Shown here: piece after piece, positions 8,756 through 15,761 of the stretch
How positions within the stretch are numbered: position 1 is the first letter of the stretch
Layout: each line of letters starts with the position of its first letter
Assembly: GCA_021323255.1 (NCBI GenBank)
Contig: JAJTCL010000021.1
Span: 1-18,842 of the forward strand
Length of the DNA stretch: 18,842 nt
DNA from: Propionibacteriaceae bacterium
GTDB lineage: Bacteria > Actinomycetota > Actinomycetes > Propionibacteriales > Propionibacteriaceae
Direction of reading: 5' to 3'
Notes under the pieces: model-generated
What the model was told of the DNA's origin: nothing
The model's database searches: none
The model's input: the letters and a program-made list of their open reading frames with translations, nothing else
Position numbers and translations under genes: made by a program

Positions 8756-8825
8756 GATCTTGGGATGGGTTAGTAGATGATCCCGCTTGTCCCCTGATCA
8801 TCCCCAGGCTGTTAAGCCCAAGATC
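8756..8825. repeat. Nested inverted repeats inside oriC
   Basis: The outer arms GATCTTGGG (8756-8764) and CCCAAGATC (8817-8825) are perfect over 9 bp. The inner arms GATGATC (8776-8782) and GATCATC (8796-8802) are perfect over 7 bp around a 13-nt centre holding TTGTCCCCT. The set could form a cruciform or be an architectural protein site within the origin. Confidence 0.6.
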
Positions 8826-8829
8826 ACCG

Positions 8830-8838
8830 TTGTCCACA
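8830..8838 (+). promoter_or_regulatory. Consensus DnaA box
   Basis: TTGTCCACA is an exact match to the high-GC actinobacterial DnaA-box consensus. The related TTTTCCCCA follows four bases later (8842-8850). Confidence 0.8.
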
Positions 8839-8999
8839 ATGTTTTCCCCACTTGTGTGCATCTACATCAATTGGCACCTACGAGATACTCGCTGTCCGGT
8901 TGAAGATCGTTCGGACGCTCGTGATCAAAGACGACATTCCAGCACGAGGCCTGAGCAGAAGACTCGGCGCTGGTGATCAGAAACGACTGGGGCGCGCGT

Positions 9000-10619
9000 T
9001 CAGCGGCCGGAGGCCTGCTGCTTGATCCGGTTGGTCAGTTCCGTTACCTGGTTGAACACGCTGCGCCGTTCTGCCATCAACGTCCGGATCTTTCGATCAG
9101 CGTGCATCACCGTCGTATGGTCTCGGCCGCCGAACTGCTGGCCGATCTTGGGCAATGACAGATCGGTCAGCTCACGGCACAGATACATCGCGATCTGACG
9201 TGCCGTGACCAGGACGTGGGTCCGACTCTGGCCGCACAGATCATCAATAGTGATATCGAAGTACGAGGCTGTCTGAGCCATGATCATCCCGGTGGTGATC
9301 TGTGCCTCGCCGCCTTCCGGAATGAGGTCCTTCAGCACGATCTCGGCCAGCGACAAATCCACCTGCTGGCGATTGAGACTGGCAAATGCGGTCACCCGGA
9401 TGAGGGCGCCCTCCAGCTCGCGGATGTTGGTCTGGATCCGGCTTGCGATGAACTCCAACACTTCCGGCCCGGCTACCAGACGCTCCTGCGCGGCCTTCTT
9501 CCGCAAGATCGCGATCCGGGTCTCCAGGTCGGGGGGCTGTACGTCGGTGATCAACCCCCAGCCGAACCGGCTGCGCAGCCGCGGTTCCAGGTTCTCCAGC
9601 AGTTTCGGCGGGCGATCGGAGGTCATCACGATCTGCTTCTGCGCGTTGTGCAGGGTGTTGAAGGTATGGAAGAACTCTTCCTGAGTCTGTTCCTTGCCTT
9701 CCAGGAACTGGATGTCGTCGATCAGCAGCACGTCGACATCGCGGTACCGCCGCCGGAAGTCGGCGCCTCTGTTCTGGCTGATCGCGTTGATGAAGTCGTT
9801 GGTCAGTTCCTCGGTGGAGACATAGCGAACCCGGACGCGATCAAAGTAGTTGCGTACGTAGTGGCCCAGGGCGTGCAGCAGGTGCGTCTTGCCCAGCCCG
9901 GAGTCCCCGTAGATGGTCAGCGGGTTGTACGACTTGCCAGGATTTTCGGCCACCGCAATCGCCGCGGCATGGGCGAAGCGGTTCGATCCGCCGATGACGA
10001 AGGTTTCGAAGGTGTATTTGGGATTGAGCCGGGAGTCGCTCTCGCGACGTGGCCGGAATCCCTCCATTTCCCGGTACTGATCCCGATTGCGGTATCCAGA
10101 CTCGATCTCAGTACTCTCCGGCCGGGGTGCTGGAGCCGGCGTGCCGCCTTCATCCAAGAGAGCGCGTCGCGCGGCGTATTCCTCGGCGCTAGGAAAACCT
10201 TCGGCCGGAAAACCCGGCGCAGCGTAGTTGTCCTCGCCGTAGTCCTCACGAGGCTGATCAGTGGGATTGCCAGCTTGGTCCGAGAACTGGCCCGGCGGGC
10301 CTTGTCCGAGCCCGCCCTCGTAGTTCGACTGCTCTGCCAGCGACTCCTCGTCCGGTTTCAGCGACTCGTCCACAATGACGGCCAGCTGAATGTTGCGGCC
10401 GAAGTATTCAGAAAGCAAACGCTCGATGTCCGGCCGGAAACGGTTCTCCAGCTGGTTACGGGTGAAGGTGTTCGGCACCGCGACCATCAACATGTCGTGA
10501 TGCAGCGCCACGGGTTGACCGGTGTTGAGCCAACGCCGTAAGCCTGGCGAGGAGGCGGAGTAGAGATGGTCCCAGGCCAGACTTGTCGATTCGGCGGCGC
10601 TCCCTGAAGATTCGCTCAC
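9000..10619 (-). CDS. dnaA: Chromosomal replication initiator protein DnaA
   Basis: DnaA binds DnaA boxes at oriC, forms an ATP-dependent filament and opens the duplex. Domain I covers about residues 1-85. Domain II (about 85-205) is a long acidic, Gly/Pro-rich linker typical of actinobacteria. The AAA+ domain has Walker A GDSGLGKTH near residue 238 and Walker B LLIDDIQF near 297. Domain IV carries the signature FGGRDHTTVMHADRK near 493-510. I chose the GTG at 10619 (then SESSGSAAES) because GGAG lies five bases before it. An upstream ATG at 10658 lacks such support. The resulting 539 residues are normal for the group. The gene reads toward oriC, whose boxes lie just downstream, and an ATATCCACA box upstream hints at autoregulation. 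Confidence 0.98.
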   Translation of the reverse strand: MSESSGSAAESTSLAWDHLYSASSPGLRRWLNTGQPVALHHDMLMVAVPNTFTRNQLENRFRPDIERLLSEYFGRNIQLAVIVDESLKPDEESLAEQSNYEGGLGQGPPGQFSDQAGNPTDQPREDYGEDNYAAPGFPAEGFPSAEEYAARRALLDEGGTPAPAPRPESTEIESGYRNRDQYREMEGFRPRRESDSRLNPKYTFETFVIGGSNRFAHAAAIAVAENPGKSYNPLTIYGDSGLGKTHLLHALGHYVRNYFDRVRVRYVSTEELTNDFINAISQNRGADFRRRYRDVDVLLIDDIQFLEGKEQTQEEFFHTFNTLHNAQKQIVMTSDRPPKLLENLEPRLRSRFGWGLITDVQPPDLETRIAILRKKAAQERLVAGPEVLEFIASRIQTNIRELEGALIRVTAFASLNRQQVDLSLAEIVLKDLIPEGGEAQITTGMIMAQTASYFDITIDDLCGQSRTHVLVTARQIAMYLCRELTDLSLPKIGQQFGGRDHTTVMHADRKIRTLMAERRSVFNQVTELTNRIKQQASGR

Positions 10620-10985
10620 ACGTACTCCGCTGCTCGTCCTGCATCCGCCCTGGAACAAGATGCGCGAAGCAAGAATTTGTCTGTGCCTTCGCTATGCGGT
10701 GTCCGTGCGTGGAGACCTGCAACCTCTCTCACTTCCACACAGATATCCACAGACTGTGCACGAAAGCAGCTACGACCGGTTGCGCCTACCACGGTTCCCC
10801 CGGCATCGAGGTTAACGAGTGAACGTTGCGGGCTGCAGCAGCTGCCCGAAGCTGTGAGGCGAACGGCGACGCGAGCAATCGTCGGGTCGCGACGCAAGCG
10901 AGTCGTGGATTTTCGCCATGATGTTCGGCGTGTCGACTGGACATCGGCGACCACTATTCCTCAATCCCCCCGAGTTCGCGTCGGT
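10620..10985. other. dnaA leader and dnaA-rpmH spacer, with a DnaA-box-like site
   Basis: No gene is evident. ATATCCACA (10743-10751) is one base from the TTATCCACA DnaA box and lies about 125 bp upstream of the dnaA start, consistent with DnaA autoregulation. CTTCCACAC just before it may be a second weak site. I could not identify a dnaA promoter with both hexamers at proper spacing. Confidence 0.5.
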
Positions 10986-11014
10986 TTGACCGGTTTGGCG
11001 GCGCCCCGTACCGT
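10986..11014 (+). promoter_or_regulatory. Promoter of the rpmH operon
   Basis: TTGACC (10986-10991) and TACCGT (11009-11014) are separated by exactly 17 bp, a good match to the actinobacterial housekeeping sigma pattern TTGACN-17-TANNNT. The predicted start leaves a leader of about 100 nt before rpmH. This is the best promoter in the window and should drive rpmH-rnpA-yidD-yidC-jag. Confidence 0.7.
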
Positions 11015-11125
11015 TAGAAGGTCGCTTACGGCGACCGCTGCCACCTGCCCGCTCCGCCTGCGATGCGTGCCGTGTGAGCACCGTACCTGATTGTCGAGCA
11101 TTCCTAAGATGGTGGGAGTTTTCCC

Positions 11126-11263
11126 GTGAGCAAGCGCACATTCCAGCCGAGTAATCGGCGTCGCAGCCGTACTCATGGCTTTCGTCTGCGGATGCGCACC
11201 CGCGCCGGCCGTGCCATCATTTCTGCCCGGCGCCGCAAGGGCCGCAGTCGTCTGTCCGCCTGA
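11126..11263 (+). CDS. rpmH: 50S ribosomal protein L34
   Basis: L34 is a small, very basic protein of the large ribosomal subunit. The 45-residue product starts MSKRTFQPSNRRRSRTHGFR and continues with RMRTRAGRAIISARRRKGR, the hallmark L34 sequence, then ends SRLSA. The start is GTG with GGGAG upstream. The gene is easily missed because it is so short. It is the first gene of the rpmH-rnpA-yidD-yidC-jag block, 22 bp before rnpA, and is divergent from dnaA, the usual arrangement. Confidence 0.98.
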   Translation: MSKRTFQPSNRRRSRTHGFRLRMRTRAGRAIISARRRKGRSRLSA

Positions 11264-11285
11264 CATTCGTGCCTGAGCGACTACG

Positions 11286-11687
11286 GTGTTGCCGCGACGA
11301 CTGAGGATGCACAACTCGAAGGACTTCCAGCGGACCACGAGGCGAGGGATTCGAGCGAGTCGACCGACCCTGGTTGTCCATGCCGTGCCCGTTACTGATG
11401 TTGGGTCGGAGAGGGATGTTCTTGGCCGTTCCGGGCCGCGGATTGGATTCGTTGTCAGTGGGGCGCTGGGAAACGCCGTTACCCGAAATCGCGTCAAGCG
11501 CCGGTTGCGGCATCTCGCCGCCACTCATGTTGCAGACACCCCGACTGGGCTGGACCTGGTGGTACGGGCACTGCCGCGGGCCGCGACGACTCCCGCCGAG
11601 GTGTCTGAAGATCTGGGATCCGCCTGGCATGAGGTGGTGTCTCGGCTGAGCACTCGCCGGCCGGACCAGCATGGCGGTGCCCGATGA
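11286..11687 (+). CDS. rnpA: Ribonuclease P protein component
   Basis: RnpA is the protein cofactor of RNase P, the ribozyme that trims the 5' leader of tRNA precursors. The 133-residue product begins MLPRRLRMHNSKDFQRTTRR, matching actinobacterial RnpA starts. The conserved RNA-binding RNR motif is seen in NAVTRNRVKRRLRHL (residues 63-77), preceded by GFVVS. The GTG start has only a weak ribosome-binding site, which suggests coupling to rpmH 22 bp upstream. Its last codons overlap the yidD start as ATGA. Confidence 0.96.
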   Translation: MLPRRLRMHNSKDFQRTTRRGIRASRPTLVVHAVPVTDVGSERDVLGRSGPRIGFVVSGALGNAVTRNRVKRRLRHLAATHVADTPTGLDLVVRALPRAATTPAEVSEDLGSAWHEVVSRLSTRRPDQHGGAR

Positions 11688-11989
11688 AGTATGTGTTGAT
11701 TGGCCTGCTCAAGCTGTATCGGTTGTTGATCAGCCCGCTCTATGGGAATGTGTGCCGCTATTACCCGAGCTGTTCGGCGTACGCGCTCCGGGCTGTCGAG
11801 GTACACGGAGCCGTACGTGGCAGTTGGTTGGCGGCTCGACGACTGCTGCGCTGTCACCCGTGGGCCCGGGGTGGGTATGACCCCGTACCGGGAACCCCTG
11901 AATTCGATGAAGAGATGCGTGACCAAGCGCTGCGCGCAGCAAGAATGGCTGAGGGTGCTGAGCTGGCACCACAACGAGGTGTGAGTTGA
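11684..11989 (+). CDS. yidD: Membrane protein insertion efficiency factor YidD
   Basis: YidD is a small membrane-associated protein thought to aid YidC-dependent membrane protein insertion. The 101-residue product has an N-terminal hydrophobic or amphipathic segment (MKYVLIGLLKLYRLLISPLY). The family motif CRYYPSCSAYALRAVEVHGA follows, with its cysteines, and then LRCHPWARGGYDPVP. All family landmarks are present. It overlaps rnpA by four bases (ATGA) and meets yidC at its stop codon, indicating tight translational coupling. Confidence 0.96.
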   Translation: MKYVLIGLLKLYRLLISPLYGNVCRYYPSCSAYALRAVEVHGAVRGSWLAARRLLRCHPWARGGYDPVPGTPEFDEEMRDQALRAARMAEGAELAPQRGVS

Positions 11990-12987
11990 TGGAAATATTG
12001 ACGCTGATTCCGCTGTCGATCTGGGATCCTTTCATCGCGTTCGGCAGCGCGATCATGCAGCCGCTCTACTGGGTGGTCTCGGGCATTCTCGTGCTGGCCC
12101 ACGGCCTCTTCGCGCCGATATTCGGCCCCGACAGCGGCTGGACCTGGGTGCTGTCCATCATGTTCCTCACCGTGGTCATCCGAGTCGCCTTGATCCCGCT
12201 GTTCGTCAAGCAGATCAAGTCCTCGCGCAACATGCAGCTGCTGCAGCCGAAGGTGCGTGAGCTCCAGAAGAAACATGGTCATGACCGGGAGAAGCTCGGT
12301 CAGGAGACCATGAAGCTGTACCGGGAGAACAACGCCAATCCCCTGTCGTCCTGCCTGCCACTGCTGCTGCAGATTCCCATCTTCCTGGCGCTGTTCCGAG
12401 TGCTCGATGGTGCCGCCCGGGGCATTCCCCGCGGCCATTGGCTCGAGGTCAACCCAGACCTGCTGGCCTCGCTCAACCAGGCAACGATCTTTGGCGCTGG
12501 TATCTCCGACACCTTCTTGAAGGTTGGCTTCGCCAACGGCATCACCAGTGTGCACATCGTCACGTTGGTGCTGATCATTGCGATGACGGTCACCTTGTTC
12601 ATCACCCAGCTGCAGCTGATGCGAAAGAACATGCCGCCCGAGGCGCTGACCGGACCGTTCGCGCAGCAGCAGAAGATCATGCTCTACGTCTTCCCACTGG
12701 TTTTCGCAATCGGCGGCATCAACTTCCCCGTCGGCGTCCTGATCTACTGGTTCACCTCGAACCTGTGGACGATGGGACAACAGTTCTACGTGATCCGCCG
12801 CAACCCTGCCCCTGGTACGCCGGCGTACGACGCCTGGGAGGAGCGCCGCAAGTCAAAGGGCAAGGCCGATGTGGCTTTGGCGGCCGTCGCCGATCCCGAG
12901 CCGGCACCAGAAGCGGCGACTCCCAACCCATCCAAGGTGGCCAGGCAGCAGCCACGAAAACAACCACGATCCCAACGCAAACGCTGA
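11989..12987 (+). CDS. yidC: Membrane protein insertase YidC (Oxa1 family)
   Basis: YidC inserts and folds inner-membrane proteins, alone or with SecYEG. The 332-residue product is the short Gram-positive/actinobacterial type without the large periplasmic domain. Visible landmarks are an N-terminal hydrophobic segment and the MFLTVVIRVALIPLFVKQIK helix with the hydrophilic-groove arginine. A cytoplasmic helical loop (MQLLQPKVRELQKKHGHDRE) follows, then LPLLLQIPIFLALFRVL and two further hydrophobic stretches. The C-terminal tail is basic (RQQPRKQPRSQRKR) and probably ribosome-contacting. I chose the ATG at 11989, which overlaps the yidD stop as TGATG; a TTG three bases earlier is possible. Confidence 0.96.
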   Translation: MEILTLIPLSIWDPFIAFGSAIMQPLYWVVSGILVLAHGLFAPIFGPDSGWTWVLSIMFLTVVIRVALIPLFVKQIKSSRNMQLLQPKVRELQKKHGHDREKLGQETMKLYRENNANPLSSCLPLLLQIPIFLALFRVLDGAARGIPRGHWLEVNPDLLASLNQATIFGAGISDTFLKVGFANGITSVHIVTLVLIIAMTVTLFITQLQLMRKNMPPEALTGPFAQQQKIMLYVFPLVFAIGGINFPVGVLIYWFTSNLWTMGQQFYVIRRNPAPGTPAYDAWEERRKSKGKADVALAAVADPEPAPEAATPNPSKVARQQPRKQPRSQRKR

Positions 12988-13013
12988 ACTGCATACAGTA
13001 CGGAGGGCATTAG

Positions 13014-13559
13014 GTGGCGGACGAGCCGCAAACGGAAACCGAAGTAGCTGACGAGGCGAATCAGGCAGAGTCGCACCCGATTGAGCCCGAGTCGAGTGAG
13101 AGGGCCGAGAACCCGCTCGAGCTCGAGGCCGAAGTCGCCGCTGACTACCTCGAAGAGTTGCTCGACATAGCCGACCTGGACGGCGATATCGATACCTATA
13201 TCGAGGGCGAGCGCGCCCACGTGTCGATCATCAGCGAGTCCACCGTGCTGGTCGGTAGTGGCGGCACGGTGCTCGACGCGCTGCAGGAGCTCACTCGGCT
13301 GGCGGTGATGACCGAGACCGGGGAGCGCAGCCGGCTGATGCTGGATGTGGCCGGGTATCGCGAGCGGCGGCGTAAGGAGTTGATGGCGCTCGCCGAAAAC
13401 GCCGTGGGTGAGGCCAAACAATCCCGGGAGCCGGTGCCGCTGGCACCGATGAATCCGTTCGAGCGCAAGGTGGTTCACGATGCCGTTGCAGCGGCCGGTC
13501 TGAGGAGTGAATCCGAAGGCGAGGAGCCGGACCGCCACGTGATCGTAATGCCCCTTTGA
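13014..13559 (+). CDS. jag: Jag/KhpB-like RNA-binding protein (KH and R3H domains)
   Basis: This 181-residue protein fits the Jag (KhpB/EloR) family found directly after yidC. The first 40 residues are acidic and low-complexity. A KH-like domain (about residues 45-120, including GDIDTYIEGERAHVSI and GTVLDALQELTRLAV) follows. The R3H domain comprises YRERRRKELMALAENAV and the R-x-x-x-H motif in NPFERKVVHDAV. Family members bind RNA and influence cell-wall synthesis in Firmicutes; the role in actinobacteria is less clear. The GTG at 13014 has a strong GGAGGG site. It is the last gene of the block; a structured repeat follows 5 bp after the stop codon. Confidence 0.93.
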   Translation: MADEPQTETEVADEANQAESHPIEPESSERAENPLELEAEVAADYLEELLDIADLDGDIDTYIEGERAHVSIISESTVLVGSGGTVLDALQELTRLAVMTETGERSRLMLDVAGYRERRRKELMALAENAVGEAKQSREPVPLAPMNPFERKVVHDAVAAAGLRSESEGEEPDRHVIVMPL

Positions 13560-13564
13560 TTTGG

Positions 13565-13719
13565 TGATTGCTCGCGCATCGCGCTGATAGTCCCCTGTCT
13601 TCCTCACTCGCTTGCAGGCAATGCGGGTGTCTTCGGTCGCGAGGCAACTCTCAGGCGCGTTGCCTACGCGCTCGCTCGTCCAGACAGGGGTTGCGCGATT
13701 TGCCGACGCTCGCAATCAG
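13565..13719 (+). repeat. GCTCGC-type structured repeat, copy 5, after jag
   Basis: The outer arms TGATTGC (13565-13571) and GCAATCA (13712-13718) enclose a longer stem CCCCTGTCT / AGACAGGGG (13592-13600 with 13682-13690). An internal GGCAAC/GTTGCC pair lies within. TTCCTCACTCG and GCTCGTCCA recur from copies 2-4, but the stem bases differ in a compensating way. Its position between convergent jag and the minus-strand gene at 13739 fits a bidirectional terminator. Confidence 0.65.
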
Positions 13720-13738
13720 ATTTTGATGCTTGCTGTGC

Positions 13739-14215
13739 CTATGCGGCCCGGCGCAATTCCATTGACATCACTACGTAGGGACCGGCTGAGATTTCCTCGG
13801 TTGCTACCTCGGGCGGGATCACGTTGTCCATCCGCAGCAGCAAGACGTCGCTCTTGGTGGCATCGAGAACAATCTGCCAGCGCCAGCCATCGCCGTACTC
13901 GAGTCCCACGCTGACCACACCGCTCTCGTCCACGGTGCCTTCACAGACTTTGGCCTCGGGGTGTTGATGCCAGGAGTCGGCCCACAGAGCCACGACCGCA
14001 TCATCACCAGCGGTGCTGAAAGCCAGCAGTCCGTCTTGAGCACCGTCCTCGGGGTGAGTCCAGGTGTAGCCGAGCGTTCCCAAGCACCCGCCAGCTGCCA
14101 CTGACAGAGTGGCCGCGGCGGGAGACTCGCTGAATGGGTCCGCTGGCATCATCCTGAAGCCATTGCTGCCCTGCCACGACCCAGAGGCCTGATCGACAAC
14201 CGCTCCAATCGACAT
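13739..14215 (-). CDS. Hypothetical protein, DUF1579-like, 158 aa
   Basis: The frame is open further upstream, but that part only mirrors gabT on the other strand. The ATG at 14215 with GAGGAG five bases before it is the real start. The product is soluble, without signal peptide or membrane segment, and rich in Gly and Trp. It opens with GSWQGSNGFRMMPADPF and continues with YTWTHPEDGAQDGLLAF, ALWADSWHQHPEAKVCEG and YGDGWRWQIVLDATK. The pattern of beta-rich repeats with conserved W and H resembles small lipocalin-like DUF1579 proteins, but this is a tentative impression. It is divergent from gabT with 70 bp between the two starts, so they may share a control region. Confidence 0.8.
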   Translation of the reverse strand: MSIGAVVDQASGSWQGSNGFRMMPADPFSESPAAATLSVAAGGCLGTLGYTWTHPEDGAQDGLLAFSTAGDDAVVALWADSWHQHPEAKVCEGTVDESGVVSVGLEYGDGWRWQIVLDATKSDVLLLRMDNVIPPEVATEEISAGPYVVMSMELRRAA

Positions 14216-14285
14216 ACGTGCTCCTCTGGGCTTGCCGGCAGTCGTTCGGAAGGCTGATGTTAGTCGCTGAATGGAGACTTTTCTG

Positions 14286-15686
14286 ATGGTGGAGAATGCC
14301 GCCATGGCCGAACTGGAGCAACGCCGCATCCTGAAAACCGCAATTCCGGGGCCACGCTCGCTGGAACTGATGGCACGCAAGGCCGGTGCGGTGGCGAGAG
14401 GTATTGGGACGACTATGCCGGTCTTCGCTGTGGAAGCTGGCGGCGGTGTAGTGGTTGATGTCGACGGCAATAGCTTGATCGACTTCGGCTCCGGGATTGC
14501 CGTCACCACGATCGGCAACAGCGCGCCCCGCGTGGTGGCCGCCGTCCGGGATCAGGTGGAGTTGTTCACCCACACCTGCTTCATGATCACTCCGTACGAG
14601 GGCTACGTGGCGGTTGCCGAGCAGCTCAACGAGCTCACCCCTGGCGACCATGAGAAACGCAGCGTGCTGTTCAACTCCGGCGCGGAAGCGGTCGAAAACA
14701 CGGTCAAGATCGCTCGCGCCTACACCAAGAAGCAGGCCGTTGTGGCGTTTGATCACGCCTACCACGGCCGGACCAATCTCGCGATGGCTCTGACCGCAAA
14801 GAACATGCCGTACAAACACGGTTTCGGGCCGTTCGCGCCAGAGGTTTACCGCGCACCGATGTCCTACCCGTATCGCGACGACAAGCTGATGGACGGTGAA
14901 GTCGCCGCCCACCGCGCGACGGACCTGATCGACAAGCAGGTCGGCGCGGGCAATCTGGCTGCGGTGATCATCGAACCGATCCAGGGTGAAGGCGGGTTCG
15001 TCGTTCCGGCCGATGGGTTCCTCCCAGCATTGGCTGACTGGTGCCGGGCCAACGAGGTCGTGTTCATCGCCGATGAGATTCAGACCGGCTTCGCTCGTAC
15101 CGGAGCCATGTTTGCCTGCGAGTTGTTCGACGTTGTCCCCGATCTGATCGCCACAGCCAAGGGCATTGCCGGCGGATTGCCGCTTGCCGCAGTCACCGGG
15201 CGTGCCGAGATCATGAACGCGGCTCATGTAGGTGGGCTAGGCGGGACGTACGGCGGCAATCCGGTCGCGTGTGCTGCGGCGCTCGCGGCGATGGAAACCA
15301 TCAAGGCCGAGAACCTGGTTGCCCGCGCCGCTGAGATCGAGCGGATCATGCTCGGCCGGCTGCATCGCATCCAGGCCGAAGACAACCGCATTGGTGATGT
15401 TCGCGGTCGCGGCGCGATGATCGCTGTTGAGCTGGTGCACCAGGACAGCACTGATCCGGACCCAGGCTTCACCACTGCAGCTGCTACCGCGGCTCGCGAG
15501 AAGGGGGTCATCGTGCTGACCTGCGGCACGTACGGGAATGTGCTGCGGTTTCTGCCACCGCTGACCATCAGCGATGAGTTGTTGAACGAAGGCCTCGATG
15601 TGCTCGCCGAAGTCTTCTCAACGAAGGCCTCGATGTGCTCGCCGAAGTCTTCTCAACAACATGATCCGAGTTGTCAGCGTCGGTGA
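14286..15686 (+). CDS. gabT: 4-aminobutyrate aminotransferase-type class III transaminase, altered C-terminus
   Basis: A PLP-dependent class III aminotransferase, most like GabT, which moves the amino group of 4-aminobutyrate to 2-oxoglutarate. Landmarks are LKTAIPGPRS, FNSGAEAVENTVKIARAYTK (cofactor phosphate binding), FDHAYHGRTNLAMALT, EPIQGEGGF and FIADEIQTGFARTG. The PLP lysine is in TAKGIAGG, near residue 292. The ATG at 14286 is preferred because GGAG lies nine bases before it; an ATG at 14271 adds five residues. A 35-bp tandem duplication near the end shifts the frame. The tail reads STKASMCSPKSSQQHDPSCQRR where the original would have ended FSTT. The core enzyme should be intact. GABA as the substrate is inferred from similarity; related amines are possible. 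Confidence 0.93.
   Translation: MVENAAMAELEQRRILKTAIPGPRSLELMARKAGAVARGIGTTMPVFAVEAGGGVVVDVDGNSLIDFGSGIAVTTIGNSAPRVVAAVRDQVELFTHTCFMITPYEGYVAVAEQLNELTPGDHEKRSVLFNSGAEAVENTVKIARAYTKKQAVVAFDHAYHGRTNLAMALTAKNMPYKHGFGPFAPEVYRAPMSYPYRDDKLMDGEVAAHRATDLIDKQVGAGNLAAVIIEPIQGEGGFVVPADGFLPALADWCRANEVVFIADEIQTGFARTGAMFACELFDVVPDLIATAKGIAGGLPLAAVTGRAEIMNAAHVGGLGGTYGGNPVACAAALAAMETIKAENLVARAAEIERIMLGRLHRIQAEDNRIGDVRGRGAMIAVELVHQDSTDPDPGFTTAAATAAREKGVIVLTCGTYGNVLRFLPPLTISDELLNEGLDVLAEVFSTKASMCSPKSSQQHDPSCQRR
15585..15654 (+). repeat. 35-bp perfect tandem duplication in the end of gabT
   Basis: Positions 15585-15619 are repeated exactly at 15620-15654. Because 35 is not a multiple of three, the second copy is read in another frame. 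The stop TGA at 15662-15664, which would close the gene without the duplication, is bypassed. Perfect identity points to a recent event. Confidence 0.95.
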
Positions 15687-15719
15687 GTGTTATGGCGACC
15701 ATCCACGCTGACAAGTCGG
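15666..15719 (+). repeat. 54-bp palindromic element between gabT and rsmG
   Basis: This is the second copy of the element upstream of gyrA, in the same orientation relative to the downstream gene. The arms 15666-15686 and 15699-15719 pair at 17 of 21 positions around a 12-nt loop. The present gabT stop codon (15684-15686) is inside the left arm. AAGGAGGGG, a Shine-Dalgarno sequence, follows at once. Confidence 0.8.
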
Positions 15720-15737
15720 AAGGAGGGGCCGTCATTC

Positions 15738-15758
15738 ATGCTGAAACTTCACCACTGA
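15738..15758 (+). CDS. Six-codon mini-ORF upstream of rsmG
   Basis: ATG at 15738 reads MLKLHH then TGA, nine bases after a strong GGAGGGG site. The TGA is three bases before the rsmG GTG and in the same frame. It could be a leader peptide that feeds ribosomes to rsmG by reinitiation, or a remnant of an older start ended by a nonsense change. Translation is likely from the ribosome-binding site; function is unproven. Confidence 0.4.
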   Translation: MLKLHH

Positions 15759-15761
15759 CCA

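Larger units (their letters stand above)
8553..8999. other. oriC: Probable chromosomal origin of replication (oriC)
   Basis: A non-coding stretch of about 450 bp lies between dnaA and the dnaN side, the canonical actinobacterial oriC position. It carries one perfect DnaA box, TTGTCCACA (8830-8838). A near match, TTCTCCACA on the minus strand (8673-8681), abuts a weaker ACATCCACA (8664-8672). Weaker candidates are at 8787-8795, 8798-8806 and 8842-8850. Nested inverted repeats occupy 8756-8825. No long AT-rich unwinding element stands out; 8690-8750 and 8838-8880 are the least GC-rich parts. Fewer good boxes are visible than in Streptomyces origins. Confidence 0.85.

Noticed and set aside
8598..9000. 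A transfer RNA or small RNA gene in the origin spacer
   Set aside because: I found no cloverleaf or recognisable RNA. The inverted repeats and DnaA boxes are better explained as origin structure.
9216..10541. 441-codon plus-strand open frame opposite dnaA
   Set aside because: It mirrors dnaA codons and has no recognisable motif or ribosome-binding site. DnaA on the minus strand is unambiguous.
11854..12780. 308-codon minus-strand open frame opposite yidC
   Set aside because: It is a very Gln/His/Asp-rich shadow of the hydrophobic yidC sequence, not a credible protein.
13565..13719. CRISPR array or phage attachment site in the repeats
   Set aside because: Copies are irregularly spaced, structured, and in both orientations, with no spacer regularity, cas gene, integrase or tRNA nearby.
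14004..15227. 407-codon minus-strand open frame opposite gabT
   Set aside because: It is an antisense shadow of gabT, which has clear transaminase motifs. The product is His/Arg/Asp-rich with no domain.
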